Part shown: positions 9,620 to 21,382 of the stretch, piece after piece
Layout of the letters: each line of letters starts with the position of its first letter
Numbering within the stretch: the stretch's first letter is position 1
Source: Ananas comosus
Taxonomy: Eukaryota; Streptophyta; Magnoliopsida; Poales; Bromeliaceae
Direction of reading: 5' to 3'
Assembly (NCBI RefSeq): GCF_001540865.1
Contig: NC_033645.1
Span: forward strand, 1,604,344 to 1,668,343
DNA length: 64,000 bases
Program-made: the position numbers and the translations under genes
Notes under the pieces: generated by a model
What the model saw: only the letters and a program-made list of their open reading frames with translations
Databases searched by the model: none
What the model was told of the DNA's origin: nothing

Positions 9620-12600
9620 CTAAGCGCACCAACCCCAGCAGGAAATTGAGGTCGGTATGCGGCCGGTTCTTCTGATATACTCTGCTTGCTGGGCAGTTTT
9701 TGCCGCTTCTCTGTTTCTGTTGGCCTCGGCTGCTGCGCGCTTTGCCTCGGCCTTATGCTTTGCTGCTGCCAACTTGTTCATAAGCCTATCGTGAGCGTTG
9801 GCTCTCATCCTCTCCACCTCAACCTTGATATTCATGGTTAAAAACATAAGATTCATGTAAACAAACAATCAAGAGATACAGTGAACGAGGTTAGGAACAT
9901 CTGCAAGAATCATAGCTTTTTTCCCATAGCCCATTTATCTTTTTGAACCATATAGCTTATAACAAATCTCTAATTTCACTAGCTGTAGCTTGGAACTTAA
10001 CAAGCCATAACTGGATTTCTTCTTATCAACAGTTGAATATCCTTTTAACTTTTTCCAAATAAAAAAAAGCAATTACATCTAAAGGGCAACACATTAAATT
10101 TTGAATGGAATTGAAGCACTCCTGATGAAACTCCGAAACCTTGTAAACGAATCCTTTTCATTCCCTAAAGGGCCGTTATTTTCCTTTCAGCCAAGCTGAA
10201 TTTCAATACTAACAAATATTTACAAGGAGACTAAACGACAACAAGTAATGGAAGTTAACACAGAACTAGAATTTTTGCAGATTTTCAGTGGTAGATAGTT
10301 TCTAAAGGTAATATTATACCTTGCCACAAACTGCATAAGTGAAAATTTTCAAAGGGACATGCCAACTACAAGAGCAACAGAATGAGATGATGAAAATGTA
10401 GATTCCACAAATTATCTTTATTCTGAATAAGTAGCCACAGTATTACCTCAATTTTTCTCATTTCAGCTTCAGTTTTCGCTTTTTGATGATTTTCCCATGC
10501 TTGGATCTTCATTTCTTCTTGTTTAAACCTAAAAAATAAAGAAAGATAATTATTACCACAGGTTGACATCCATAAAGTAACCAATATACAGAAGTTTGAA
10601 AAGTTCAGTGTTCATCGATTGACTTGTTTATTCACAGACAAAGCTAAGATACTTGTTGTCCTTAAAGAGGGTGAAATTAGAAGCTCTAAGCAATAAAAGA
10701 TCATAATAAAGTAAGAACCTGGCCAAGTATTTTGCTTTCTCTGCCTCCTCCCATGCTGTCGCACGGGTTTCAATAACTCTACTAGCAGGACCTGGTTGGT
10801 CCATGGACAAAGTATTGAGAGAGACAGATGCATCTGTTCTCTGCTCCTCTCTGCTTGCCCATGCCGCAATGTTGGTCTTGCCTAACTGTGTGCCAAGAAT
10901 CATTATTTCCCTTCTAATCTTCATTTGCAGTTCCTGTTCGCTTAATTCCTTTTGGCTACAATCACCATGATTCTCAGCCAGGGCAGCTGCCTCTGAAGTA
11001 GGTCGTGCTCTCCTCGGAGTTGATGGCCGCGAAGAATTAGGGCTTCTCGTTGGTGTTGTAGATCTTAAAGGAGTTCCAGTCCGGGAAGGTTCTTCACTTG
11101 CAATGGGAGTCATCTCGGTGCCCATATCTCTCATGGATACGGATCTGACTGTTGACGGGGGATTTACAAATGCTGTAGCACTTTGAAGGGATGTAGACGA
11201 ATCATGGCGGCTAATAGTAACTGTGAAAGGTTAATTGACACAGGGTTGCTCAAACTAAAGTGATGTTTGAATATTTTCGCAGTAAACAATACTAAGAGAA
11301 AAGTGATCAAGAATTCACTCAACGAATATGCAATTACTTTATGATACAAGGAATTTATTAGCCTTTTCACAGAGGAGAAGATAATAATCAAATCCAAAGT
11401 CAACATGTATCCAAAAAAAGTTGACCACAGTAATAGCAAAGCATTTGGCATAAGTTCTTTTTCCTAGAAGCAGAAGCAGAAGCAAGGCTGTTAGCAAACA
11501 AACCCAAAAGCTGAAGCTACAATTTGCAGCTTTTGCTTTCAATTGTGGCAGTTCATGCAGGAATTTTGATGAAAAAGCAGCTACTACTTTTTCAAAGAAT
11601 TCAGAGCTTTAACCATGCCAAACAGGCCTATCTTATCAATAGCTCGAATCATCATCACCTATCAGCAGAATACGAAATGACATTGCATATATATATATCA
11701 TAGTAAAATGTGACTACGAAACCATCGCGTTTAATGCACAATCAAATGCTACTTACTCTCAGATTCAGCAACAATATTCTCCATTTCTGGATAGGGATCA
11801 GGCACACAACATGAAACCTTTGCTTGGTTATGATCAATCCTCTTCGTTCCTAATTCCTCCGTAACCTCGACCACTACCTTCGTGGCCGGGAACCTGTTAC
11901 CAACCCCAACCTTATCCATCTTCTTCGGCATTGCGCCACCAACTTTGCCTACCCTGTTCAAATTAGGGCTTGCAATCCACTTCTGCGCGTCGTCCCATTT
12001 CGACGGGGCCGGTTTCGAGAATGGCGGCATGATCGTTGCTGCCGCCACCATCGCAGCTCGATTAGGGTTCCGATCCTTGTGGAACTCGAAATTGGACGCT
12101 ATGCTCTCCGAATCGAAAGAGTCCTCGTCCTGAGATCGAAGCCTCGGATCTCTCGATCTGTGAGTGATCGAGGTCTCCAACGAAGTGGAGCTCACCATGT
12201 CCACATCCTTGCACTCGTCGCAAACACTACCACCTATCGAATCCGCATTACAGATTCAGAAACCGAATCGACTTATAGGGTGGTTTTCGCAATGTAGAGA
12301 GATCGAGAGGGGCGAATGCTTACGCCTTTCATCGGTTTCCGACACGGTGAGCTCGGATCTGAGCGAGAACTCGGACTCCACCTCTTCCGCCTCCTTCCTC
12401 CTCTTCTCCGCTCCCAACAACATCGCCCGAAGCTTCTTCGGCGAGAACCCTCCTCCGCCCTAAAGCATCAAATCACCGTAAAAAAAAACAAAAAAAAAAA
12501 AGCGATCAAATCGACGAGAATCAAATGCCACGATTTCCAAATCTCGATCTACATCGATCCTTAATCCTCCCCAAAATCGCCTTTCCACAAGCAACAGGAG

Positions 12601-12697
12601 ATCAAATCGAAGCAAGAGACTAGACGATCAAGTAGCAGGCGAACGGATCTGAGATTACCTGGTGAGAGAATGGCTTCTCGATCCGTTCGTAATCCAT
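9620..12697 (-). CDS. Remorin family protein, six or seven exons
   Basis: Remorins are plant-specific plasma-membrane scaffold proteins of lipid nanodomains. Exons read from the sequence: 12697-12659 (MDYERI start), 12459-12324, 12233-11757, 11210-10719, 10528-10447, 9823-9620; all junctions are GT-AG. Seen: the N-terminal MDYERI, a following FSPKKLRAMLLG, SKWDDAQKWI in exon 3, SVSMRDMGTEMTPIA and a proline/arginine-rich stretch in exon 4, and the C-terminal Remorin_C coiled coil (WEEAEKAKY through AEYIRRTGRIP) ending CWGWCA. Cysteines at the tail fit the known membrane anchoring of remorins. The exon 3 to exon 4 phases do not match (1 nt left over against a 2-nt requirement). A 55-nt micro-exon at 11713-11659 with consensus ends would fix the frame and give about 494 residues. 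An upstream in-frame ATG at 12889 would add a low-complexity Ala/Pro leader; I prefer 12697 because MDYERI is the family start. Confidence 0.9.
11659..11713 (-). other. Candidate micro-exon of the remorin gene
   Basis: This 55-nt segment is preceded by an AG and followed by GTGATG on the minus strand. Its length (1 mod 3) is what is needed to join exon 3 (ending at 11757) to exon 4 (starting at 11210) in frame. It contains an ATATATATAT run, so it may be fortuitous. No conserved remorin motif is recognised in it. This is inference from phase only. Confidence 0.35.
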
Positions 12698-12744
12698 GGC
12701 GAGATCTACTGCTACTCCACCACCACGATCCCACTTCAGAGACT

Positions 12745-12775
<31 letters not shown>

Positions 12776-13263
12776 AGGGGAGTGAGAAGGGGCCGGAGAA
12801 ATGGATCCGATGCGGCGGTTACTACTTGAGCTGAGTGCGGGGGGTAAGAGAAAGGGCTTGGGGTTGGGTAATATTACACTGTGTGCCACTCCCTTTTTTT
12901 TTTATTTTTTCTTTATTGAGAGTGATTGAGAAACAGGGGAAAGTATGGCTTTTGACCGGTCAAAAGAGCGGATTTGGTAGGGGCAGTTACGACATTTAAT
13001 GTGATTGGTGAGGGTACAACGACAGAGTAGATAATGACGCACGGAGTACCTCACTAACGGTCACGTTTTAGGACTTTAAGTTCCGTGCCTAGTCAAATCA
13101 TAGTCCCTTAGACACCACGAGCAAGTACATTCGTTTGATTTATTTCTTTTCCAATCTCCGTAGTAGCTCATTAATTCATAACCTGTTACGGACCCAAAAA
13201 AGATACTAAATTACTGTTCAACTGGATCAATCAGTCATTAAATTTATCGACATTATACCATAA
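12698..13263. promoter_or_regulatory. Upstream region of the remorin gene
   Basis: This is the stretch between the remorin start and the left end of the Harbinger element. The first 190 bases are GC-rich with a GCC-type trinucleotide run (about 12751-12775), as expected of a 5' untranslated region. A T-rich tract lies near 12893-12912. No clear TATA box could be placed. The transposon begins only about 570 bp upstream of the start codon, so distal promoter elements may be displaced. Confidence 0.4.
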
Positions 13264-14081
13264 GGTACCGTTTGGTTCGGGGATAATAAATTTGGGGATA
13301 AATTTTTTTAACCCTGGGATAGTAGGCTAGTCTAGGATAGTGAAGGATAAAAGTAAAATAGTGTTTGGTTTGTAAAACAATCATTACTAGGAATAACAGA
13401 AATTATGTTTGGTAAGTTTATTAGAATAACTAAGAATAGTGAGAAAAAGTGTTAGATTATTTTTGCAAATACCAATTTTGCCCTTAGGTTTCATGTACAA
13501 ATATTTTGTAAGTTACAGAACTAATTAGATTTTACATTTAGCTAAGCAAGAGAACATTTTATAGACATGATTGTTGGATTAATTTTTTTTAAAAATTTAA
13601 TGTCAGAAATTATGGTAGTAACATATGCTGAAGAGAAAATAATTAAATTTATGCACTTCAAGTCACTGTTAAATAAAATTAATATCGTCAAATTATACAA
13701 GAAGGTTGTTAATTACATCAAATTTAAAATTACAACAAAGTTCAATGCTGCTTAATTACTATTATACAAAACCAAACAGCATGAAGGTATTCAAGAGGAT
13801 GTTAATTACAAATTCCCAAAGGCATAAAACCATAAAGAAGACACATTACATTGAAAAATATCAACAACCAACTCATACAATTATCAACTATTTTTTCAAA
13901 TTTAAGCAATTCAGATTGCAAGTAACAATGCAAATAGTTAAAAAACATCCGGTTACGAAAAATTTTCAAACACCAATTAGTGAAGGTTCAAGGTGAAGGC
14001 AAGATACATAACTAAATAAAGCAAATTACAAAGCATGTTCACACAAATTTATAAAGATTACATCATTTCTAATATAGCCTC

Positions 14082-15480
14082 CTATCTATTGTTCCACAAT
14101 TGCTCTGTGATCATAGTGCGAAGGGCGTCACCTCGCCGAGACTCATCTGGGCCAATAGGAGGTATCGAGTCATCATTTTGGTCGTCTGTAGGAAATTGGT
14201 CCGTTTGCATGTTGAAGTATCTATCGGTCCCTTGATGCCTCTTTATGAAATTGTGTATCACACAACAGGCAAGGGCAATGCGGCACTGTACTTTGTAAGG
14301 AAAGGGTGTAGCTTGTCGCAGCACCTTGAACCGTCGCTTTAGGATCCCAAAGGCTTTCTCAACTACATTTCTCAATTGAGCGTGACGATGATTATATAAA
14401 TCTCGAGGTCCTCGATGCCTTCGTGCCTGTGCGTTTACATCAAATTGGCTCAAGTGGTATCGCTCGCCTCGATAGGGAGCGAGGAAGCGGTCAGTGTTCG
14501 CATAGCCTGAATCGACTAAATAAAATTTTCCTAAACAAATATAAAGCTTTATTATAATTACAATAATTAAACTTGTATCAGACATTAAATAGCAATATAA
14601 TTTATTTACCTCCCGGTACTGTGAAACCGCCGCTCTCGCAACACCATCGCAACACCCTCATATCAGCTGCAGAACCCTCCCACCCGGTGCATACAAATAA
14701 AAATTGATGGTCGAAAGAACATGCTGCCATCATGTTGTGAGATGTAAAACCTTTTCGGCAACGATATCTTGGTTGCTTAGCCTTTCGTACAACCACCGGA
14801 ATGTGTGTTCCATCTACTGCACCAATTGCATTCTGAAAAAATATTTACATAGATACAATAGTTAACATCAGATATCTCATTATCAAATAAACATAAATTA
14901 ATTCGACTAATTAAAGAACTCAAATCTGAGGGTTAGTTACCTTGAATGGATGAAAAATCGGATTATCTTTTATTCTTGGGTGTACACCAACATTAGATGC
15001 CGGTGGTTGGATGTACTCATGTCTAAGTTCTACCACACCTCGCAGTACATTATTAAAATGCCTACTAATCGTTTCTCCTGAATGTTGAAAAGTTTCAGCT
15101 AAAACTCTGTTGGCTACGCCATGACCTATACCAAATAAAAATATACCAAGTTGCTCATTAGCAGTTAAATGCCTAGTGCTTTGTATAAATCCCCTCGCAA
15201 CTAATTCATCTCGAAGTCTTATAAACATTGTGGTAGTCATCCTAAAATGTTGGTATCCTCTATCAGGATGTCCACTCAATATGTCATGAATTAACTGATG
15301 ACCAGTGAACGGCCGTGTTCGACAAGGCTGCTTATAAATTGTGCTGCGGAATGAGAAGTCCCCTTCTTCGATAAGTAACGCATGGACTTCTTCCCAATAG
15401 TCCTCTTCCTCTTCTAAGAATGTCATGAGATCGGCAACAAGTGGTGAAGAAAAAGCTTGACGAAAGATTGCACCAGCCAT
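14082..15480 (-). CDS. PIF/Harbinger transposase (HARBI1-like nuclease, DDE_Tnp_4)
   Basis: Three exons with GT-AG junctions: 15480-14941, 14832-14610 and 14530-14082, giving roughly 400 residues. Exon 1 holds the N-terminal domain (LTANEQLGIFLFGIGHGVANR, then FQHSGETISRHFNNVL, a helix-turn-helix-like segment). Exon 2 starts at AIGAVDGTHIPV with the first catalytic Asp. Exon 3 has YLVDSGYAN with the second Asp and VVEKAFGILKRRFKVL with the catalytic Glu, so the D-D-E triad is complete. The frame is continuous through all three exons with no stop. The start ATG at 15480 (MAGAIF) gives a normal N-terminus; an upstream in-frame ATG at 15510 is possible. In this superfamily the transposase needs the Myb-like partner, encoded 2.7 kb away on the same strand. 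Confidence 0.88.
14942..15000 (-). other. Exon 1 splice donor side of the transposase
   Basis: The transposase exon 1 ends CCATTCAAG at 14941 with the donor GTAACT. The exon 2 acceptor TTTTTTCAG ends at 14833. The 108-bp intron is AT-rich. These sites fix the joined frame into AIGAVDGTHIP. Confidence 0.6.
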
Positions 15481-15829
15481 GACTGCAAATGAACAAAAGA
15501 AAACATTCATAACACAATTATAGTTATAGATTAATTTATAATGGCTCAGGTAGTAAGGTAGAAAAATATGCAGGTGGCTGCATGGTCTTTAACCATGCCT
15601 CCCAACCTTGCACACCTATTTGGTTAGATATCAGCATCGCCAAAAGGAGAAAGAAGGATGCAAGAAAAGAAAAAAGGGTAAAGAAGATGTGAAGCTGAAG
15701 CAAGAATCAGGTGCACAAGATTATAAGTGACAGTATTGCAAATAGTCAAGTAAGCAAATTACTGCCTTACAGCTGAAATTCCATATATGAATCAAAGCTG
15801 AAACAAAGTATAAATGGTGATACTTTGTG

Positions 15830-16600
15830 TTGGCTCAGGTTTTAAGACCCACAACCATGAATGTGGATGCAATACCTTACGAATCGCCGCCCAATCCATT
15901 CAAGCCTGCTAGTCTTTTATCATCATTGCCGAATTCATTGCCAATATGACCACATGTAGAATATGATCTGGGAGAAGAAACAACTTACCTTGGGCGGCAC
16001 TGAACTAACCACATTACTGCAGGTTGGAAGAAGAAATGAAGCAGTGAACAGTTGGAGATCGAGGTGAAATGGCATCCAACAGAATGTGAGTAAAAGCAAC
16101 AATGTTGCAAGTACAAGTATAGATGGTCACATATTGTGTTGGCTCAGGTATTAAGGCCCACAAGCATGAATGGTGGATGCAACACCTTACGAATCGCCGC
16201 CCAATCCATTCAAGTCTGCTAGTCTTTTATCATCATTGCCGAATTCATTGCCGATATGACCCACATATACATTTAGATGTAGGAGAAGAAAGAACTCACC
16301 TTGGGTAGCAGTGTTCTAACCACATCACTGCAGGTTGGAAGAAGAGATGCAGTAGTGAACAGTTAGAGAGGTGAAATGGCATCCAACAGAATGTGAGTAA
16401 AAGCAACAATGTTGCAATTACAAGTATAAATGGTGATATATTGTGTTGGCTCAGGTATTAAGGCCCACAAGTATCAATGGTGGCTGCAATACCTTAATAT
16501 TGCCCCCCAAACCATTCACACCTGCTACTCTGTTACACATCATTGCCGAACGGACCAACATGTAAACCGACAGCTGACAGGAGAGAAGAAGAAAAGTTAT
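15830..16600. repeat. Three direct repeats of about 303-307 bp inside the Harbinger
   Basis: A segment beginning GTGTTGGCTCAGGT and containing CCTTACGAATCGCCGCCCAA starts near 15829, 16137 and 16443. The first two copies are nearly full length and very similar; the third is shorter and more diverged. They lie between the transposase 5' end and the 113-bp satellite. No coding capacity is apparent. Confidence 0.75.
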
Positions 16601-17835
16601 ACAATGAAGTAAACAAGCAGCGAACAATCAATGCAAAGATAGGTATACAAAGCTGTATTCGAACTACACTCATTTGTTATACCTGAACTTTACAATCTGA
16701 ACAAACTAGTTTTACAATGCAGTAAACAGGTAGTGAAGAAACAATATAAAGAAAGCTATATAAAGCTGTAGATGATCTACACTAATTATTTATACATGAA
16801 CTATACAATCTGAACAAACAAATTTTACAATAAAGTAAACAGACAGTGAAGAAGCAATGCAAAGAAAGCTATACGAAGTTGTATATAAATTACACCAATT
16901 AGTTATACATTATCTTTACAATCTCAAAAAACAAGTTTTACAATTTAGTAAACCTGACAGTGAGAAATCAATGCAAGTAAACCAATACAAAGCTGTAGAT
17001 AAACTACACCAATTAGTTATACATGATCTTTACAATCTGAACAAACAAGTTTTTCAATAAGGTACACAGGCAGTGAAGAAATAATGCAAAGAAAACTATA
17101 CAAAGCTGTAGATGAAATTCACTAATTATTTATACATGATCTATACAATCTGAAGAAACAAGTTTTACAATTTAGTAAACTGACAGTGAAGAAGCAATAT
17201 AAAGACAACTATACAAAGCTGTGGATGAACTTCACTAATTATTTATACATGATCTATACAATCTGAACAAACAAGTTTTACAATTTAGTAAACTGACAGT
17301 GAAGAAGCAATATAAAACAACTATACAAAGCTGTGGATGAACTTCACTAATTATTTATACATGATCTATACAATCTGAACAAACAAGTTTTGCAATTTTG
17401 TAAACTGACAGTGAAGAATCAATGCAAAAAAAGCTATAAAAAGCTGTAGCTGAACTACACTAATTAGTTATGCATGAACTTTACAATATGAATAAACAAT
17501 TTTTTCAATAAGGTACACAGACAGTGAAGAAACAGTGCAAAGAAAACTTTACAAAGCTGTAGGTGAAATTCACTAATTATTTATACATGATCTATACAAT
17601 CTGAACAAACAAATTTTACAATTTAGTAAACTGACAGTGAAGAATCAATGCAAAAAAAGCTATAAAAAACTGTAGTTGAACTACACTAATTAGTTATGCA
17701 TGAACTTTACAATATGAACAAACAAGTTTTACAATGCAGTAAATAGGCAGTGAATAAGCAATGCAAAAGAAGTTATACAAAACTGTAGATGAACTACATT
17801 AATTAGTTACAAATGAACTTTGTAAGATAGTTGGT
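16600..17835. repeat. Satellite array, about 11 units of 113 bp, inside the Harbinger
   Basis: The core AAAGCTGTAGATGAACTAC followed by ATACATGA, TACAATCTGAACAAACAA and AGTGAAGAA recurs at about 16651, 16767, 16877, 16992, 17105, 17218, 17330, 17443, 17558, 17670 and 17784. The spacing is 110-116 bp. Units at 17218 and 17330 are almost identical, which suggests recent local duplication. The array lies in the spacer between the transposase and the Myb-like gene. One inverted unit lies at 19957-20072. Confidence 0.85.
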
Positions 17836-18231
17836 GTCAAACTAATGAAACTAAACAAACTCACAAAAATGTACATAACCATGAACTTTGCAATTAAAAG
17901 TTAAGGCATACAACTTAAATCAGTACAAAATAAACCATGATCTAACTTATCCTAATCATGAGTTAGAGCAAACAAACAACTGAAATTGAAATACAACATA
18001 TAAAGTAAAGCATACAACTAATATAAAAGGGAGCAATCCATTAGTTTAGGCATGTAGGCATCTCGGCTACCAAGCACACAAAATAGCTAATGAGTTTTTG
18101 CTAACATAAAGCATAAATACTAAGCGTGAGCCATGGACACAAAATAGCTAATGAGTTCTTGCTTACATAAAGCATAAGTACTAAGAGTGAGGCCACCAAA
18201 ATGTCGCTACTTCAGCAATATTGCTGTGAGC

Positions 18232-19591
18232 TTAATTTGGAGGGAAAGAACTCCCTGCCGGAGGAAAGGAAGGTATATCAGCAGGATCGGAAGGAGCTGA
18301 TAGAGGAAACATGGTTGTACGGCTTGAAAAAGATGGTCCAGGAGGGAAACCTGCACTTGCTGCCGGAAAGGATGATGGTCCAGGAGCAAATGATGAGGCT
18401 GTTGTTGGAAAGAAGGGTGCGGTTGATGGGAAAGATGGCGCAACAGGCCTGAGACCAGTGAAAAGTTGATGCATGGCAATTTGACGATCTATCCACATAT
18501 ACAACAGATCGCCATTCATTGCCATGAAAATTGGCCTATTGCGCTCATCTTTTAAAGCTTCACAAACAGCAAGTAAACCATCGGGAGACAACTTAGCGAC
18601 ATTGCTCAACCTTTCCATACACTCCTCTATGGAGTGAATTTTGGGTCTTGCATGTAACTCACGTTGCATTAAAGTTTGAGCAATCTCCGTTCTTTTCTTT
18701 CCCAATTCAACAAGCTCATAAATTGCTTCCGTTCGACCGTCATCCTTACGTCTACGGGTTGAAGATGGTGTAGGGATTGGTGGCGAGACCCGAACCCTCT
18801 TCATTGATGAAGTGTGGCCAGAGGCACTACCAGTATATTGGCTACTTACTTTAATTGGAGTTTGTGTTGGAGACGTTGAATTTGCATCATTAGCATCATC
18901 TAAATTCTGTGCTAGATTCTCCATATTGAGCGCAACCGGAGATGATGAAGAGGTGCTACGAACATCCTCATCCATGTTGGAAGTAAACCCATGCTTCCCG
19001 GTTGCAGTTGCTTTTCCCGACAAATACTCAATAGAGTCATATGCAGGAAAAGGCTTGTCCCTACATTTAGCATATGCTGGATTTTCCTACAAATGTGGAA
19101 ATCATTGATGATAAGTTAATAAAATCTATGTAAATAAAACAACTTGACTTATATAAAAATTTTGAACAGAATAAAAAACTTACCGCTATGATAGCATCCC
19201 AATCAGCTGGGTCACCGGCAGTGGGAATGTTTTGGATGTGGTCCCACCCCCATCCACTTTTGTTTGCCAAAGTTTGATACATCAAATATTGACGCTTCAA
19301 GACTTTTAACCGATTTTGCAAATTGACTTTGTTAAAGCATAATTTTGTCCTCTCATTGAAATCGTGAACCATTCGAGTCCATGCTAATGGGGTAAAGCTC
19401 CCATTAACAAAATTACCAAGAGCATGCTCCTCAGTCATTAAGTTCAACATTGCCGAGTCCATATTTTCTGTCCAGTTCGAGGATCTTACTCGGGTTTTCG
19501 ATGGTTCCTGCGGTGGCCCATCTAAACTTTGACTATCAGCAGAGGGCGCAGCAAAACCTTTGTTTTTCAACGACTTTTTAAGATGGGCCAT
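18232..19591 (-). CDS. Harbinger partner: Myb/SANT-like DNA-binding protein
   Basis: Two exons, 19591-19184 and 19086-18232, joined in phase 0 at GT-AG sites; about 420 residues. Exon 1 has the Myb_DNA-bind_3 domain typical of L10-interacting MYB-like and Harbinger ORF1 proteins: SSNWTENMDSAMLNLM, then the helical VNLQNRLKVLKRQYLMY and SGWGWDH, ending in ADWDAIIA. Exon 2 starts ENPAYAKCRDKPFPAYDSI and continues with a Ser/Thr-rich linker, a basic VKRVRVSPP-STRRRKDD patch that could be a nuclear localisation signal, and a conserved helical tail. The last 60 residues are a degenerate proline/phenylalanine repeat (FPP, SFxPG). In studied Harbingers this protein binds element ends and carries the transposase into the nucleus. 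The start is MAHLKKSLKNKG. Confidence 0.85.
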
Positions 19592-19675
19592 CTGGGATAA
19601 ACAAACATAGAAATCATATTTGTATTACAACAAATATATAATACTGGTTTAGCACAATATTTGAGTGATATGTTA

Positions 19676-20310
19676 TTTTGTCAAAATGCTCAGGGGAGAA
19701 GGTTACATATGATTTCATGACGGATGCAATAGTTTTTAAAAAACCATGCCGCCCATGCCATGAATATATATATATCGCCTTTCCCTACATCATTGCCATT
19801 ATATTTTTAAAACCGTGCCTCAAACAAACTGAATTAGATCAGGATATAGCTAGCAACTTTCAATTCATCATAGGACCTCTTTGCAATCTTATATTGAATT
19901 ATGATTAGGTGAAGTAATTTCAGCTTGAAAGTTTCTTCAAATCAAATGATCAAACTTGTACAGCTTTCTATAGTTTTCTTTGCATTGCTTCTTCACTCCC
20001 TGTTTACTTCATTATAAAACTTGGTTGTTCAGATTGTATAGTTCATGTATAAATAATCAGTGTAGTTCATCTCATATTTTTTCAAAATGCTCAGGGGACA
20101 AGGCTACACATAATTCCATGACGGATGCAATAGTTTAAAAAAAACCATGCCACCCATGCCTTGAATATATATATCGCCTTTCCCTACATCATTGCTATTT
20201 TTTTAAAAAAATCCATGCCTCAAACTGAACTGGATTAGATCAGAATGTAGCTAGCAGCTTTCAATTCATCATATGACCTCTTTGCAATCTTACACTGAGT
20301 TATGTTCAGC
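19676..20310. repeat. Direct repeat pair around one inverted satellite unit
   Basis: A block of about 235 bp starting TCAAAATGCTCAGGGGA occurs at 19680-19914 and again at about 20085-20310. Between them, 19957-20072 is the reverse complement of one 113-bp satellite unit from 16600-17835 (TGTATAGTTCATGTATAAAT, TTGCATTGCTTCTTCACT). This places copies of the satellite, in opposite orientations, on both sides of the Myb-like gene. Confidence 0.75.
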
Positions 20311-21290
20311 TACAAATAATTTCAGCTTCGAATTATCTTCAAATCAAAAGATCAAAGTTGTATAAAAAAAAATATAGAAACTGTATGATGCAGTCATAAA
20401 GTATGATCAGCAATACATGGGTGCTGTCATAAATTATGGCAATAGGAAAATTATAAATCAAGCATAAAGTCAGGATGCAAAGTTTCTGTGTATCAAATAA
20501 AATTTTTAAGAAACTGTGGGTTTGTAAAATATCTTGAAATAGTTTAAAAAATGAGATTTAACAGCATGCGAGCAAAAGAGACAGACAGATCCAAAATACA
20601 CTAGAAAATTGGGGTAAAATCCATAAAACCTCACCTCGACGAGATTAATAGAAGGCAGAAATTATCAAGAGTGAACTTCTACACCAGCACAGATATAGTA
20701 TAGAAGCAAAGATCAGATTCCAAGCAAGATGCAAAAAAGAACCAGTACCTTCGAATCCCACTCAATTTTATAGATGAAAGGGGGCACAAATAGTCCATGC
20801 CTTCTACCTGCAAGGCTAGTGGTCGCACTAAATGGGCGACTTGACAACACAGGGCATACATCCTGCAGAACCCACCTCGATTTCTTGCCTCAGAAGCCCA
20901 CAACAGATTTTGAGCGAAGGAAAAACCAATTTATACCAGTCAAATCCGAGGGTTTGAGAGAGGGGATACAAAAGAAAACAGATCTCAACTGGGATCTTCC
21001 TCACAGACTGCGAGAGGAGTATAGAAGAAGAAAGTAAAGGGCAAAGAGGAGTTACCGATGAACGCAGATCTGATACAAGATCTCGCTCATTGATTATGCT
21101 GACTGCGAAATGACAAAAGAGGCATAAAGCGATGGTTTATGCTCGCCCAACACGAGGGGGAGGGAGATCGGCGGAGTAATGAGCGAAGAGAGAGGTAGGT
21201 GAAGAGCATTAACGAAGAAGAAGAGGCGAAGGTAGGTGAAGAGCAATAACGAAGAAGAAGGAGAAGGGGCATCGCAGCTTTTTCCAACCC
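20311..21290. other. 5' side of the Harbinger upstream of the Myb-like gene
   Basis: This non-coding stretch lies between the direct repeats and the subterminal palindromes. It becomes purine-rich near 21200-21270 with AAGAAGAAG runs and a short repeated GTAGGTGAAGAGCA. It probably holds the promoter of the minus-strand Myb-like gene. Short reading frames here do not resemble known proteins. Confidence 0.4.
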
Positions 21291-21292
21291 AT

Positions 21293-21382
21293 GCCCCTGG
21301 GATAAACCAGCGGAAATGCCCTATTCCGCTGGTCCCAGGGGTTAGCTCTTAACGGGTTATCCAAGGATAACCCGTTAAGAGC
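21293..21382. repeat. Nested palindromes in the Harbinger subterminal region
   Basis: A perfect 18-bp inverted repeat with a 2-bp loop spans 21345-21382 (GCTCTTAACGGGTTATCC, then AA, then its complement). Just inward, CCAGCGGAA (21307-21315) pairs with TTCCGCTGG (21324-21332). An outer CCCCTGGG (21294-21301) pairs with CCCAGGGG (21334-21341). Both structures lie about 95-185 bp from the right terminus. Confidence 0.85.

Noticed and set aside
12698..12889. N-terminal extension of the remorin from an upstream ATG
   Set aside because: The extension is Ala/Pro/Ser low complexity, and the family starts at MDYERI.
16600..17835. CRISPR-like array
   Set aside because: The units are diverged 113-bp tandem repeats without unique spacers, in a plant transposon.
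18201..18452. Plus-strand frame rich in Leu, Glu and Gln
   Set aside because: It is antisense to the repetitive C-terminus of the Harbinger Myb-like gene.
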